A DNA stretch of 64,000 bases from Methylorubrum sp. B1-46 (GCF_021117295.1 NZ_CP088247.1:943501-1007500); one strand, 5' to 3'. Counted from the stretch's first letter, positions 34,648 to 43,001 are shown. Numbers and translations are program-made. Notes: generated by a model from the sequence alone, not told the origin.

Positions 34648-35889
34648 TTACCCTGTCGCCAGAGCCTTGAGGTCGAAGCTCGGGTCGGTGGCCTGTTCCG
34701 GCGTCAGCACCTTGCCAGAGGCGAGCAGGCGCCGGGCGGCCATGTGATCGGCAGGGCGATCGATCGACTCGACGGCGCTGAGCGCGTCGCCGCGGAAGCG
34801 GAACACCGAGAAGCCGGCACCGACTCGGCGCAGGACGCTCGCGTCACCCGGTGCGGCGAGCCCGGCGATCTGGAGTTTGCGCGGTCCCTGGTCGCTCCAG
34901 AACCACGGCACCGCGTCGTAGGCGGCGGGCCGGCCGGTGAGGCGCGCGGCGAGGCAACGGCCCTGATCGACCGCATTCTGCACCGATTCGATCCGCACAC
35001 GGTCGCCGCCGGGCATTCCCGCCGCGAAGCGGCTGGGGAAGCGGACGCAATCGCCGATGGCCGAGATCGCCGGATCGCTGGTGGCGAGGACGGCATCGAC
35101 CTCAATGCCGTCGCGGACGGCGAGGCCGGCTTCCGCGGCGAGTTCGTGGTTCGGTACCACCCCGATGCCGACGAGCACGAGGTCGGCAGGCAGGTTCTGC
35201 CCATCGGCCGTGCGGATCGCCGTGGCGCGCCCCCCTGCGCCTTCGATGGCGGTGACGCCCGCCCCGAACAGGAAGCGGACGCCGACCTCCTCGTGGAAGG
35301 CGCGGAACGTCTCCGAGGTCTCCGGCGAGACCGCCCGCGCCATCACCCGCTCGGCCGCCTCGATCACCGTGACGGAGAGGCCTCGGTCGGCGCAGACCGC
35401 CGCGAATTCCAGGCCGATGAAGCCGGCCCCCACCACCACGATCCGGCGCACGCCCTCGATCGCGGTACGAAGGGCATCGGCATCGTCGAGGGAGCGGAGC
35501 TGACGCACGCCCGCGAGATCGCCCCCCGGCACCGGCAGGGCCCGGTTGCGGGTGCCGGTGGCGAGGATGAGATGATCGTAGGCGAGATGCTCGCCGTCCG
35601 AGAGCTGCACACGGCGCTCCGCCCGGTCGATCGCCGTCACCCGCGTGCCGGACCGGTGGTCGATGCGGTGCTCGGCGAAAAAGCTCTCCTGCCGCAGGAG
35701 CAGACCGCGGGCATCGGTCTTGCCGGCGAGATAGGCCTTGGACAGAGGCGGGCGCTGGTAGGGGAGCGCGGTCTCCTCACCGACCAGGGTCAGGCGCCCG
35801 GCAAATCCCGCCTCCCGCAGCGAGGCGGCGGCCTGGAAGCCGGCCTGTCCCGCGCCTACGATGACGATCGACTCCACAGCTCCGCTCAT
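34648..35889 (-). CDS. FAD-dependent NAD(P)H:ferredoxin-type reductase
   Basis: A 413-residue pyridine-nucleotide-disulfide-fold oxidoreductase of the ferredoxin/putidaredoxin/rhodocoxin reductase group. It has two dinucleotide loops (IVIVGAGQAGFQAAASLREA for FAD, IVVVGAGFIGLEFAAVCADR for NAD), the ATGTRNRALP motif, and AISAIGDCVRFPS near the C terminus. The C-terminal domain begins WFWSDQGPRKLQIAGLA, as in this group. There is no redox disulfide. Such enzymes pass electrons to a [2Fe-2S] ferredoxin; no ferredoxin gene is adjacent. Its start overlaps the stop of the LysR gene by four bases, so the two are likely co-expressed. Confidence 0.87.
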   Translation of the reverse strand: MSGAVESIVIVGAGQAGFQAAASLREAGFAGRLTLVGEETALPYQRPPLSKAYLAGKTDARGLLLRQESFFAEHRIDHRSGTRVTAIDRAERRVQLSDGEHLAYDHLILATGTRNRALPVPGGDLAGVRQLRSLDDADALRTAIEGVRRIVVVGAGFIGLEFAAVCADRGLSVTVIEAAERVMARAVSPETSETFRAFHEEVGVRFLFGAGVTAIEGAGGRATAIRTADGQNLPADLVLVGIGVVPNHELAAEAGLAVRDGIEVDAVLATSDPAISAIGDCVRFPSRFAAGMPGGDRVRIESVQNAVDQGRCLAARLTGRPAAYDAVPWFWSDQGPRKLQIAGLAAPGDASVLRRVGAGFSVFRFRGDALSAVESIDRPADHMAARRLLASGKVLTPEQATDPSFDLKALATG

Positions 35890-36872
35890 TCGCCCGCCTC
35901 GGCTGGACTCGGCACCGCCTTGGACGCCGGTGCAGCCGCCCCTTCCGCGAAGAAGCCGCCGGGGATGGTCGGCAGGAAGCGGCGCCCCTCATGCGCGAGA
36001 TAGTCCCAGAACGCGTCGGAGGCCGGGCCGAGCACCTTGTCGGCGCGGCGAACGACGTACCAGTCCCGACGGATCGGCAAGCCCTGCACATCGAGCAGGA
36101 CGAGGCGTCCGCTCTCGATCTCCGCCGCCACCGAGTGGCCGGACAGGAGCGCGATGCCGAGCCCCGCCATCACCGCCTGTTTCAGCGTCTCGTTCGAGCC
36201 CGAATCGATCCCGAGCTTGGCCCGGCGGATCATCACGCCGCTCATGAACTCCTCGAATACCGAGCGGGTGCCCGAGCCCTCCTCGCGCACGAGGAAGGAC
36301 TCCTCCGCCAGATCCGCGCGGGTCAGCCCCCGCCGCCCGGCCATCGGGTGGTTGGGGGCGGCGATCAAAACCAGGGGATGGGGTCCGAAGGTCTCCGCCT
36401 CGATGGCGAAGTCCCGCGGCGGGCGGCCCATGATGGCGAAGTCGATGTCGTAGTTGCGCAGCGCCTCGATCGTATCCTGGCGATTGCCGACGGTGAGCGA
36501 GATCTCGACCTTCGGGTGGCTCTCCATGAACCCCGCGATCACCTGCGGCGCGAAGTACTTCGCCGTCGAGACCACGCCGAGGCCGACCCGGCCACCGCCG
36601 CCGCCCTTGAGCGTGCGCAGCCGGTCGGTGCAGGTCTCCAGCACGGTGTTGATGCTGTTGATCGCCCACAGCATCTCGCGGCCGGCATCGGTCGGTTTGA
36701 GGCCGGTCGGCGTCCGGTCGAACAGGAGGAGGCCGGCCTCCTCCTCGAGCTGGCGGATGCGGGCGTAGAGCGCGGCGGACGTGACGTTCAGCTCCTGCGC
36801 GGCCCGCGTCATGGTCCCGAGCCGCGCGACCGCTGCGACCGCCTGAAGCTGCTTGAGCGAGAGATTGCGCAT
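35886..36872 (-). CDS. LysR-type regulator, CbbR/QscR-like
   Basis: A 328-residue LysR-type regulator. The winged-helix N terminus reads NLSLKQLQAVAAVARLGTMT, then RAAQELNVTSAALYARIRQL; the effector domain has GVVSTAKYFAPQVIAGFMES and NYDIDFAIMGRPPRDFAIEA, both hallmarks of CbbR. It is divergent from fbp-prk, the classic CbbR arrangement, although no RuBisCO gene is here. In Methylorubrum extorquens the CbbR homologue QscR activates serine-cycle genes, and ribulose-1,5-bisphosphate made by phosphoribulokinase is proposed as its signal (established knowledge). Whether this gene is qscR itself or a paralogue cannot be decided from the window. It overlaps the reductase gene by four bases. Confidence 0.88.
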   Translation of the reverse strand: MRNLSLKQLQAVAAVARLGTMTRAAQELNVTSAALYARIRQLEEEAGLLLFDRTPTGLKPTDAGREMLWAINSINTVLETCTDRLRTLKGGGGGRVGLGVVSTAKYFAPQVIAGFMESHPKVEISLTVGNRQDTIEALRNYDIDFAIMGRPPRDFAIEAETFGPHPLVLIAAPNHPMAGRRGLTRADLAEESFLVREEGSGTRSVFEEFMSGVMIRRAKLGIDSGSNETLKQAVMAGLGIALLSGHSVAAEIESGRLVLLDVQGLPIRRDWYVVRRADKVLGPASDAFWDYLAHEGRRFLPTIPGGFFAEGAAAPASKAVPSPAEAGE

Positions 36873-36883
36873 GCCTCGTTTTT

Positions 36884-36914
36884 AGTTTTTTTGCGGGGCA
36901 CCACAAGTTTTTTT
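36884..36914. promoter_or_regulatory. Candidate LysR operator: repeated AGTTTTTTT
   Basis: Two identical AGTTTTTTT blocks start at 36884 and 36906, 22 bases (two helical turns) apart, in the divergent gap between the CbbR-like gene and fbp. The AT-rich block is exceptional in this GC-rich sequence. Operator function is inferred from position. Confidence 0.4.
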
Positions 36915-37078
36915 AGAAAACCTTCGACAGCACTCCCCTGCCGTCTGGCGCTGCCGCCTCGCCGCAGAGTATCATAGGGCCAGACGGGCCTGCACGCCTT
37001 CGCGCACGCATGGCCGGCAAGAACGCCGCGCAGGACCTCAGGTGTCCCGCGGCCGCGACGGGAGCGAGCCTTAAAACG

Positions 37079-38125
37079 ATGACGAAGCCGTACGGGTCAT
37101 CCCTCGACGACCATCTCGACGCCGAGGTCGCGCGCGACGCCTCGCTGGCCGACACCGCCGCCACGATCCGGGCGCTGGCCGCCGCGGCGATCGACGTGAG
37201 CGAGACCGTGGGCCGCGGGTCACTGGCGGGTGATCTCGCTGCCCAGGGCGAGCACAACAGCGACGGCGACGTGCAGAAGGCGCTCGACGTGATCGCCCAC
37301 AAGCGCTTCATGCAGGCGCTGGAGGAAGCGCCCGTGGCGCAGGTCGCCTCGGAGGAAGCCGAGGACGTGGTCGAACTGAAGCCCGACGCGCCGCTGGCGG
37401 TGGCGATCGACCCGCTCGACGGCTCTTCGAATATCGGCGTCGGCATGGTGGTCGGCACCATCTTCGGCATCCGCCCCGTGACGCGGGGTGACGACCCGAA
37501 CGCCTCGTTCCTGACGCCGGGCACGACGCAGACGGCCGCGGGCTTCGTCGTCTACGGCCCGGCCACGACCTTCGTCGTCACGCTCGGCAACGGCACCCGC
37601 ATCTTCACCCTCGACCGGACGGACAAGGTCTTCCGCCTCACCCACGACGCGATGAAGATCGTGGCAACCGCCAACGAGTACGCGATCAACGCCTCGAACG
37701 TGCGGCACTGGGACGGCCCGGTGAAGTCCTTCATCGAGGATTGCCTGCGCGGCTCGGAGGGCCCGCGCGACCGCGACTTCAACATGCGCTGGACCGCCGC
37801 CCTGGTGGCGGATGCGCAGCGCGTCCTGATCCGTGGCGGCGTGTTCCTGTATCCGGGCGACAACCGGAAGGGCTACGCGCAGGGGCGCCTACGCCTGCTC
37901 TACGAGACCGCCCCCATCGCCTTCCTGATCGAGCAGGCGGGCGGCGCGGCCACCGACGGCCAGCACCGCATCATGGAGCGCGTCGCCTCCAAGATCCACG
38001 AGCGCTCGCCGCTGGTCTTCGGCTCCACCGAGGAGGTCGAGTGCGTGGCCAAGTACTATGACGGGCGCCAGCCCAGCGCCGGCCGCTCACCCCTGTTCGG
38101 CCAGCGCGGCCTGATGCGGAGTTGA
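37079..38125 (+). CDS. fbp: Fructose-1,6-bisphosphatase class I
   Basis: A 348-residue class I enzyme hydrolysing fructose bisphosphate to fructose 6-phosphate, used in gluconeogenesis and, in CbbF forms, also on sedoheptulose bisphosphate. The metal-binding motif LAVAIDPLDGSSNIGVGM, the Glu-rich segment EEAEDVVEL, and the C-terminal RLRLLYETAPIAFLIEQAGG with SPLVFGSTEEVE are intact. ATG 37079 has GGGAGCGAG about 11 bases upstream; a longer frame to 37010 is unlikely. It is divergent from the CbbR-like regulator and 160 bases upstream of prk, so probably part of a cbb-type operon. Confidence 0.93.
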   Translation: MTKPYGSSLDDHLDAEVARDASLADTAATIRALAAAAIDVSETVGRGSLAGDLAAQGEHNSDGDVQKALDVIAHKRFMQALEEAPVAQVASEEAEDVVELKPDAPLAVAIDPLDGSSNIGVGMVVGTIFGIRPVTRGDDPNASFLTPGTTQTAAGFVVYGPATTFVVTLGNGTRIFTLDRTDKVFRLTHDAMKIVATANEYAINASNVRHWDGPVKSFIEDCLRGSEGPRDRDFNMRWTAALVADAQRVLIRGGVFLYPGDNRKGYAQGRLRLLYETAPIAFLIEQAGGAATDGQHRIMERVASKIHERSPLVFGSTEEVECVAKYYDGRQPSAGRSPLFGQRGLMRS

Positions 38126-38130
38126 TAAAA

Positions 38131-38171
38131 GGACGCTTCGTCCCCAACCTGTGGTCGGGGACGAAGCGTCC
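38131..38171 (+). other. Strong 15-bp hairpin after fbp
   Basis: GGACGCTTCGTCCCC (38131-38145) pairs perfectly with 38157-38171 around an 11-base loop, five bases past the fbp stop. No T run follows, so it looks like a processing or stability element, or an attenuator, rather than a simple terminator. Confidence 0.7.
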
Positions 38172-38216
38172 GGCGGACGACCGCCGCCGCGAAGGTTAGT
38201 CCCTCCTGCGCGCGGG

Positions 38217-38249
38217 CAGAAGGCGGTGATTCGGGATCATCGCCTTCTG
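38217..38249 (+). other. Second hairpin just upstream of prk
   Basis: CAGAAGGCGGTGAT (38217-38230) pairs with 38236-38249 around TCGGG, with one G-U pair in 14. It ends 36 bases before the prk ATG. Confidence 0.65.
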
Positions 38250-38285
38250 GAACCCAGCACTCGGCCCGATTCATCTGAAAAGCCC

Positions 38286-39149
38286 ATGTCGGCGCGTCAT
38301 CCCATCATCTCGGTCACCGGCTCCTCAGGGGCCGGGACCACCTCCGTCCGCAACACCTTCGAGCAGATCTTCCGTCGGGAGGATGTCAGCGCCGTCTACA
38401 TCGAGGGCGACGGCTTCCACGCCTACGACCGCGACACCATGCGCGCGATGATGGCGCACGAACCGACGCTGAGCCACTTCGCGCCGCGGGCCAACCTCCT
38501 GCCGGAGCTGGAGGAGGTGTTTCGCAGCTACAGCGAATCCGGCACCGGCCGCACCCGGCACTACGTCCACGACGAAGCGGACGCAGCGCGTTACGGCGGC
38601 GTACCGATCGGTACCTTCACGCGGTGGGAGCCGTTCCAGCCGGGATCGGACCTGTTGTTCTACGAGGGCCTGCACGGCTGCGTGGTCGACAACAACGTCG
38701 ATCTCGCCCGCTATCCCGATCTCAAGATCGGGGTGGTGCCGGTGATCAACCTCGAATGGATCCAGAAGCTGCACCGGGACCGCTCGACCCGCGGCTACTC
38801 CACGGAGGCCGTCACCGACGTGATCCTGCGGCGGATGCCGGACTACGTGCAGACGATCTGCCCACAATTCTCGTGGACGGACATCAACTTCCAGCGGGTG
38901 CCGACGGTGGACACCTCGAACCCCTTCATCGCCCGCTGGATCCCGACTGCGGACGAGTCGATGGTGGTGATCCGCTTCAAGGACCCGAAGGGGATCGATT
39001 TTTCCTACCTCGTCTCGATGATCCACGACAGCTTCATGAGCCGGGCCAATTCCATCGTCATCCCCGGCGGCAAGCTCGACTTGGCGATGCAGCTCATCCT
39101 GACGCCGATCATCATGCAGTTGGTGGAGCGACGGCGGCGGCTGGCGTGA
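38286..39149 (+). CDS. prk: Phosphoribulokinase
   Basis: A 287-residue bacterial-type (class I) phosphoribulokinase making ribulose 1,5-bisphosphate from ribulose 5-phosphate and ATP. The P-loop region reads IISVTGSSGAGTTSVRNTFE, the catalytic segment VYIEGDGFHAYDRDTMR, and LLFYEGLHGCVV the second conserved block; HRDRSTRGYSTEAVTDVILR is the ribulose-phosphate-binding region. All appear intact, so activity is expected. No RuBisCO gene is in the window. In Methylorubrum extorquens, PRK is essential on methanol although the Calvin cycle is absent, and its product is thought to activate QscR (established knowledge for that organism). Two hairpins separate it from fbp. Confidence 0.94.
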   Translation: MSARHPIISVTGSSGAGTTSVRNTFEQIFRREDVSAVYIEGDGFHAYDRDTMRAMMAHEPTLSHFAPRANLLPELEEVFRSYSESGTGRTRHYVHDEADAARYGGVPIGTFTRWEPFQPGSDLLFYEGLHGCVVDNNVDLARYPDLKIGVVPVINLEWIQKLHRDRSTRGYSTEAVTDVILRRMPDYVQTICPQFSWTDINFQRVPTVDTSNPFIARWIPTADESMVVIRFKDPKGIDFSYLVSMIHDSFMSRANSIVIPGGKLDLAMQLILTPIIMQLVERRRRLA

Positions 39150-39265
39150 GCCGTCCTGTCCATGCGAGGCGGGGCCGAAGCAATCCGGAACGCCGACTTC
39201 TCCGTACAGGCCGCGCCTCTGGATCGCTTCGCATTCGCTCGCGATGACGACGAGGATTGCATTCC

Positions 39266-40153
39266 TCAGATGCCCGACAGCTCGACGGCGGCCGCGGCTC
39301 CCTCTGCATCGAGGAACGCCGCAACAGCCTGCGAAAACTCCGGCGTGCGCAGGTAGCCATAGGACTTGTGGGGATTCACGCTGCCGCGCGGGCGCCGGTA
39401 GGCGTTGATCACCGGGCAATCGGTGACGGCGACGCCCAGCATGTTGGGGGCATAGGCCTCGGCCAGCGTCGTGCCGACGGTCGCCACGTCCTCGCGATCG
39501 CCGAGATTGCTCCAGCGGGCGACGGCGTAGGGCACGCGCAGGGGTCCGTGCTCCTCAGCCAGCCGATGCTTGATCTCGGCGAGCCCGAGCGGGGCGCCCA
39601 GGGTGACGAGATGGTCGATCCGCGGGCAGCGCCCGTCGCGTTCGAGTTGCCGCAGCACGTCGTAGGCGATCAGCGAGCCCATGGAATGGGCCGCGATCAG
39701 CAGCGGCCGGCCGGCATGGCGCTCCAGCGCCTCGCGCAGTCGGTCGCGGGCGGCCGCGCGAAAAATACTGTCCTCGTAATAGCCCCAGAGGTCGTCGAGC
39801 CGGTGCTCGATGATGAAGTCGTCGAGCACGAGGCGCCCGGTCTTCTCCTGCGCCCATTCGACGATGCGGTAGAGCCGGTCGGTCAGGGTCGGGGCGCAGG
39901 CGCCGTCCGCACTCGGGAAAGGTCCCCTCCCGCGTGCGGGATAGTAGGGCTCCCGGTTGTGATCCTCGGAGAGCGGGGCGTCGTAGCGCAGGTCGGCCCA
40001 GTAGACGAAATCGAAGGCCAGATCCGGCCGATCCTCGCCGAGATTGCGCCGCAGCCCCTCGCGGATCGCGGCGGCCCACCAAGCCTGCTTCTCCTCTTTC
40101 GGCGGCTTGTTGGCGAGGCCGTGGATGCCGAGGATGAGCGGGCGGTCCTGCAT
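39266..40153 (-). CDS. Alpha/beta-hydrolase-fold protein (lipase-like)
   Basis: A 295-residue predicted serine hydrolase. It begins MQDRPLILGIHGLANKPPKE, where GIHGL is the oxyanion-hole motif, and the nucleophile elbow is PLLIAAHSMGSLIAYDVLRQ. HLVTLGAPLGL follows, and a candidate catalytic His lies in NPHKSYGYLRTPEF near the C terminus. There is no signal peptide, so it is probably cytoplasmic. The substrate is unknown. The start is uncertain: ATG 40153 fits the fold, while ATG 40216 is in frame and would add 21 residues. Upstream lies a family 1 repeat. Confidence 0.75.
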   Translation of the reverse strand: MQDRPLILGIHGLANKPPKEEKQAWWAAAIREGLRRNLGEDRPDLAFDFVYWADLRYDAPLSEDHNREPYYPARGRGPFPSADGACAPTLTDRLYRIVEWAQEKTGRLVLDDFIIEHRLDDLWGYYEDSIFRAAARDRLREALERHAGRPLLIAAHSMGSLIAYDVLRQLERDGRCPRIDHLVTLGAPLGLAEIKHRLAEEHGPLRVPYAVARWSNLGDREDVATVGTTLAEAYAPNMLGVAVTDCPVINAYRRPRGSVNPHKSYGYLRTPEFSQAVAAFLDAEGAAAAVELSGI

Positions 40154-40334
40154 CGATCGGGAGAGGGAGCCTGGCGATGGATCGTTCGCCGGCTCGGCAC
40201 CGGCATTGCCGGGCATATAGCGCGCAGACCCGATCGATCCGCGCGACAAATCGGCAGCTTGGTTCCTTTGCGGGAAATCTCCTCCCCGTCAGCGGAGAGG
40301 AACAACCCGAGCGAAGACGGCGTGGACCCCGTTA

Positions 40335-40414
40335 AGTAATCCTCACGAAACTCCCGCAGCGCTGTCTTCGCCAGAACGAGAACGGTCGGTGACCGGGAGT
40401 TTTGTGAGGCGCCC
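40335..40414 (-). repeat. ~80-bp palindromic repeat (family 1), best-preserved copy
   Basis: Arms CCTCACGAAACTCCCG and CGGGAGTTTTGTGAGG pair almost perfectly; the core holds CCAGAACGAGAACGGTCGGT. It ends on the base before the yebC stop codon. Confidence 0.85.
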
Positions 40415-41161
40415 TTATGCGCCCATCTTCTCCACCAGCGCGTCGGACAGCGCGAAGTTGACGTAGACGTTCTGCACGTCGTCCTGGTCCTCGATCACCT
40501 CGACGAGACGGATCAGTTTCTCGCCGGTCTCGTCATCGACGTCGATGGTGTTCTGCGCCTTCCAGATCAGACCGGTGCGGCGCGGCTCGCCGAAACGACC
40601 TTCCAGCGCCTTCGACACGTCGCCATAGGCATCCTGGGCGCAGATGACCTCGTGGCCCTCGGCATCCGAGCGCACGTCGTCGGCACCAGCCTCGATGGCG
40701 GCCTCCAGCATCGTGTCGGCATCGGCGACGTCGGGGGCAAAGGCGATGACGCCGACACGGTCGAACATGAAGGCGACGGCACCGGTCTCGGCGAGGCTTC
40801 CGCCGGACTTGGTGAAGGCCGAGCGCACGTCGCTCGCCGTGCGGTTGCGGTTGTCGGTCTGCGCCTCGACGATCAGGGCGGCGCCGCCGGGGCCGTAGCC
40901 CTCGTAGCGGATCTCCTCGTAGTTCTCGCCCTCGTTGCCGGCCGCCTTCTTGATGGCGCGCTCGATGTTGTCCTTGGGCATGTTCTCGGCCCGGGCCGCG
41001 AGGATGGCGGCGCGCAGGCGCGGGTTCATCGAGGGGTCGGGCGTGCCGAGCTTGGCCGCCACCGTGATTTCACGGGCGAGCTTACTGAACACCTTCGAGC
41101 GGACCGCGTCAACGCGGCCCTTGCGGTGCATGATGTTCTTGAACTGGGAATGCCCGGCCAT
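40415..41161 (-). CDS. yebC: YebC/PmpR family protein (TACO1 family)
   Basis: A 248-residue protein starting [20 protein letters not shown], the invariant YebC signature, followed by [36 protein letters not shown], the [20 protein letters not shown] block and [14 protein letters not shown]. YebC proteins were annotated as transcription regulators (PmpR) and are now linked to translation of difficult sequences, as the mitochondrial TACO1 homologue is; which role applies here cannot be told. The genome context is not informative: a small membrane protein gene lies upstream on the same strand. Confidence 0.94.
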   Translation of the reverse strand: MAGHSQFKNIMHRKGRVDAVRSKVFSKLAREITVAAKLGTPDPSMNPRLRAAILAARAENMPKDNIERAIKKAAGNEGENYEEIRYEGYGPGGAALIVEAQTDNRNRTASDVRSAFTKSGGSLAETGAVAFMFDRVGVIAFAPDVADADTMLEAAIEAGADDVRSDAEGHEVICAQDAYGDVSKALEGRFGEPRRTGLIWKAQNTIDVDDETGEKLIRLVEVIEDQDDVQNVYVNFALSDALVEKMGA

Positions 41162-41291
41162 GGCGGGATGGTCTTCTCGTTCGTGCGGGCGGAGGGCTCC
41201 TTTCGCGATAAAAGGATCCTCGACGTCGCGCGGGATGTGTCGGGGGCTCCGCTTATAGGCCGCCGCCGCCCCCCGAGGCAACGCGAGGCGG

Positions 41292-41510
41292 TTACGGTCC
41301 GGTCTCGATCGTCTTCGCAGCCCGCCGCCCGATCCACCACGCCCCGCCCTCCCCCACCGCAACCGCAAGGAGACCGCCGAGCCATAGGGCGGTGAGATGG
41401 GGCCCGAGCGTGTCCTTGAAGGCGAAGAGGCCAAGGAAGCCTGCGGTGAGGGCGATGGAACCGGCGAGCGTCACCAGCTTCAGCAGCACGATCGCGATCA
41501 GGATCGGCAT
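41292..41510 (-). CDS. Small two-helix membrane protein (72 aa), hypothetical
   Basis: Starts [20 protein letters not shown] and is almost wholly hydrophobic, with two likely membrane helices (about 3-30 and 40-58) and a basic C-terminal tail (GRRAAKTIE). GGGAG lies five bases upstream of ATG 41510; an ATG at 41522 with GGGGG upstream is an alternative. No family recognised. It is co-directional with yebC, 130 bases upstream of it. Confidence 0.6.
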   Translation of the reverse strand: MPILIAIVLLKLVTLAGSIALTAGFLGLFAFKDTLGPHLTALWLGGLLAVAVGEGGAWWIGRRAAKTIETGP

Positions 41511-41623
41511 GTGGTCTCCCATCTTTCCCCCGGCGCCGACGCTCGCCGGCAGCACAGCCGAGATGATAGATCAGGCGGGCGGCGACGAAACCCCTTTTCA
41601 CAATTGCTGGTGGGACGATCGCG

Positions 41624-41824
41624 ATGCCGACGACCAAGACGAGCAGACTCGGCCCGCGGCGCAAACCCTTGCGTCTCGGCCTCACCGCGCTTCTGGGCGC
41701 CCTGGCCGGCGCGACCCTATTCCCGAGACCTGCCAAGGGTCGCGAGAGAAAGGGCGGCGCGCGGGACGATGTCAGGGCTGATCCTGCTCCAGCAAAGCCC
41801 GGTAGCGCGCCGCCGAGCGGCTGA
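41624..41824 (+). CDS. Possible small basic protein (66 aa), doubtful
   Basis: An ATG at 41624 with a weak GGGA 10-12 bases upstream opens a frame with a basic head (MPTTKTSRLGPRRKPLRLGL) and a short hydrophobic run (TALLGALAGATLF), then a Pro/Arg-rich tail. Its last 53 bases overlap the 3' end of the MBL gene on the other strand. Composition is borderline, and it may be spurious. Confidence 0.25.
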   Translation: MPTTKTSRLGPRRKPLRLGLTALLGALAGATLFPRPAKGRERKGGARDDVRADPAPAKPGSAPPSG

Positions 41825-42584
41825 CCACGGCGCCCGCATCCTCCGTGATATGCAGGCCGAAGGCACCGTAGAGGCGGCCGAACGCCTTCTCTTCGAGCCG
41901 TGCCGCGATGCGGGCCACGGTGCCTCCCGAGAGCGGTAGCCAGTTCGGGTAGCTCCACAGGAAGGAGACGCTCTTCCGGTCCGCGCCGGGCTGGACGATG
42001 TCGCCCGCGAGCACCGCGCCGCGCCCCTCCGCCCCATCCTGCCAATGCAGCACGGTGCCGCCAGGGAAATGGCCGCCGAGGCGCAGCAGGGTCAGGCCGG
42101 GGGCGAGGGCACGCTCGTCCTCGGACCAGAACACCACGCGGTCGTCCGGCCGCATCACCCATTCGCGGTCGCGGGCGTGGAGGTAGACCGGCGCGTCGAA
42201 GGCCGCCGCCCAGTCGGGCATGGTGGTGTAGTAGTGGGGATGCGAGATGGCGATGCCGGCAAGGCCGCCGAGCGCCTGCACCAGCGCGACCGTGGCCGGG
42301 TCGAGGAGCGCGAGGCAATCCCACAGGACATTGCCCTGCGGCGTCCGGATCAGGAAGGCGCGCTGGCCGATGCCGAAATGGGGTTGGGTCTCGATCTCGA
42401 ACAGGCCGGGCTCGATCTGCCGCCACGCATTGGCGTGATCGGCCGCAAGCGCCTCGGGGGTCGTCCAGCGCTGACCGGCAGCGGGCACGTATTGCCGCTC
42501 CTCGTCACAGATGGGACAGCGCTCGGGCGGGGTCGGGGCGTCGGGGAAGCTGGTCCCGCATGTGACGCAGATCGGGATCGGCAC
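41772..42584 (-). CDS. MBL-fold metallohydrolase with N-terminal zinc ribbon
   Basis: A 270-residue protein. The first 30 residues form a rubredoxin-like zinc ribbon with two CxxC pairs (CVTCGTSF and CPICDEE). The metallo-beta-lactamase fold follows, but its metal motif is unusual: GIAISHPHYYTTMPDW replaces HxHxDH, with later HFPGGTVLHW and VLAGDIVQPG. The second half of the metal site is therefore only partly kept. The start is GTG 42584, with GGGAG about nine bases upstream; ATGs further upstream give a non-conserved extension. The substrate is unknown. Related proteins are annotated only as MBL-fold hydrolases. Confidence 0.8.
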   Translation of the reverse strand: MPIPICVTCGTSFPDAPTPPERCPICDEERQYVPAAGQRWTTPEALAADHANAWRQIEPGLFEIETQPHFGIGQRAFLIRTPQGNVLWDCLALLDPATVALVQALGGLAGIAISHPHYYTTMPDWAAAFDAPVYLHARDREWVMRPDDRVVFWSEDERALAPGLTLLRLGGHFPGGTVLHWQDGAEGRGAVLAGDIVQPGADRKSVSFLWSYPNWLPLSGGTVARIAARLEEKAFGRLYGAFGLHITEDAGAVVSRSAARYRALLEQDQP

Positions 42585-42615
42585 GGGCTCACTCCCGCTC
42601 TCGTTCTCCGGACGC

Positions 42616-42828
42616 TCAGCCGCCGCGAGAGTCCTGGCCACCCGCGGAGCCGGCTTCCTCGCGGGGCGAAGATGTCTCCTCATCACGCTCAGCCGCCATG
42701 TCGCCCGGCTCGGTCGGTGCCCGGGAGCGGTGCCCCGGCGCCGGGGCGGCGACCGGGCGCTGCTCGTAGGTCCGGGCGCTCGGGGTCTCGACGGGGTCGT
42801 CGGGGCGGGTCGCGTCGGTCGGGCTCAA
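42616..42828 (-). CDS. Small hydrophilic protein (70 aa), hypothetical
   Basis: A TTG at 42828 with GGAG eight bases upstream opens a frame encoding a Pro/Arg/Glu/Ser-rich product (SPTDATRPDDPVETPSART...) ending GGQDSRGG, with no hydrophobic segment. It is predicted disordered and similar in style to the three hydrophilic proteins at 30.6-31.4 kb. It lies 32 bases upstream of the MBL gene, on the same strand. Not recognised. Confidence 0.45.
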   Translation of the reverse strand: MSPTDATRPDDPVETPSARTYEQRPVAAPAPGHRSRAPTEPGDMAAERDEETSSPREEAGSAGGQDSRGG

Positions 42829-43001
42829 CGGTCGTCTCCGAAGTCTTTGCGCTTGAAGAGCCGCAGGGTGACCCCGGTTCCCTCCTGCGAGAAACGCGCG
42901 GGATTTATTGACGAGCGAAGCCGCGAACCGGCTTGGCGCCGAAGCGTTTCACGGGGCAGAACTCGGGCTCTGCCCTTTGGCCCAGATAAGGCCCCACGAC
43001 G

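Noticed and set aside
37079..38125. Class II (GlpX-type) fructose bisphosphatase
   Set aside because: The IDPLDGSSNI motif and the overall pattern are class I.
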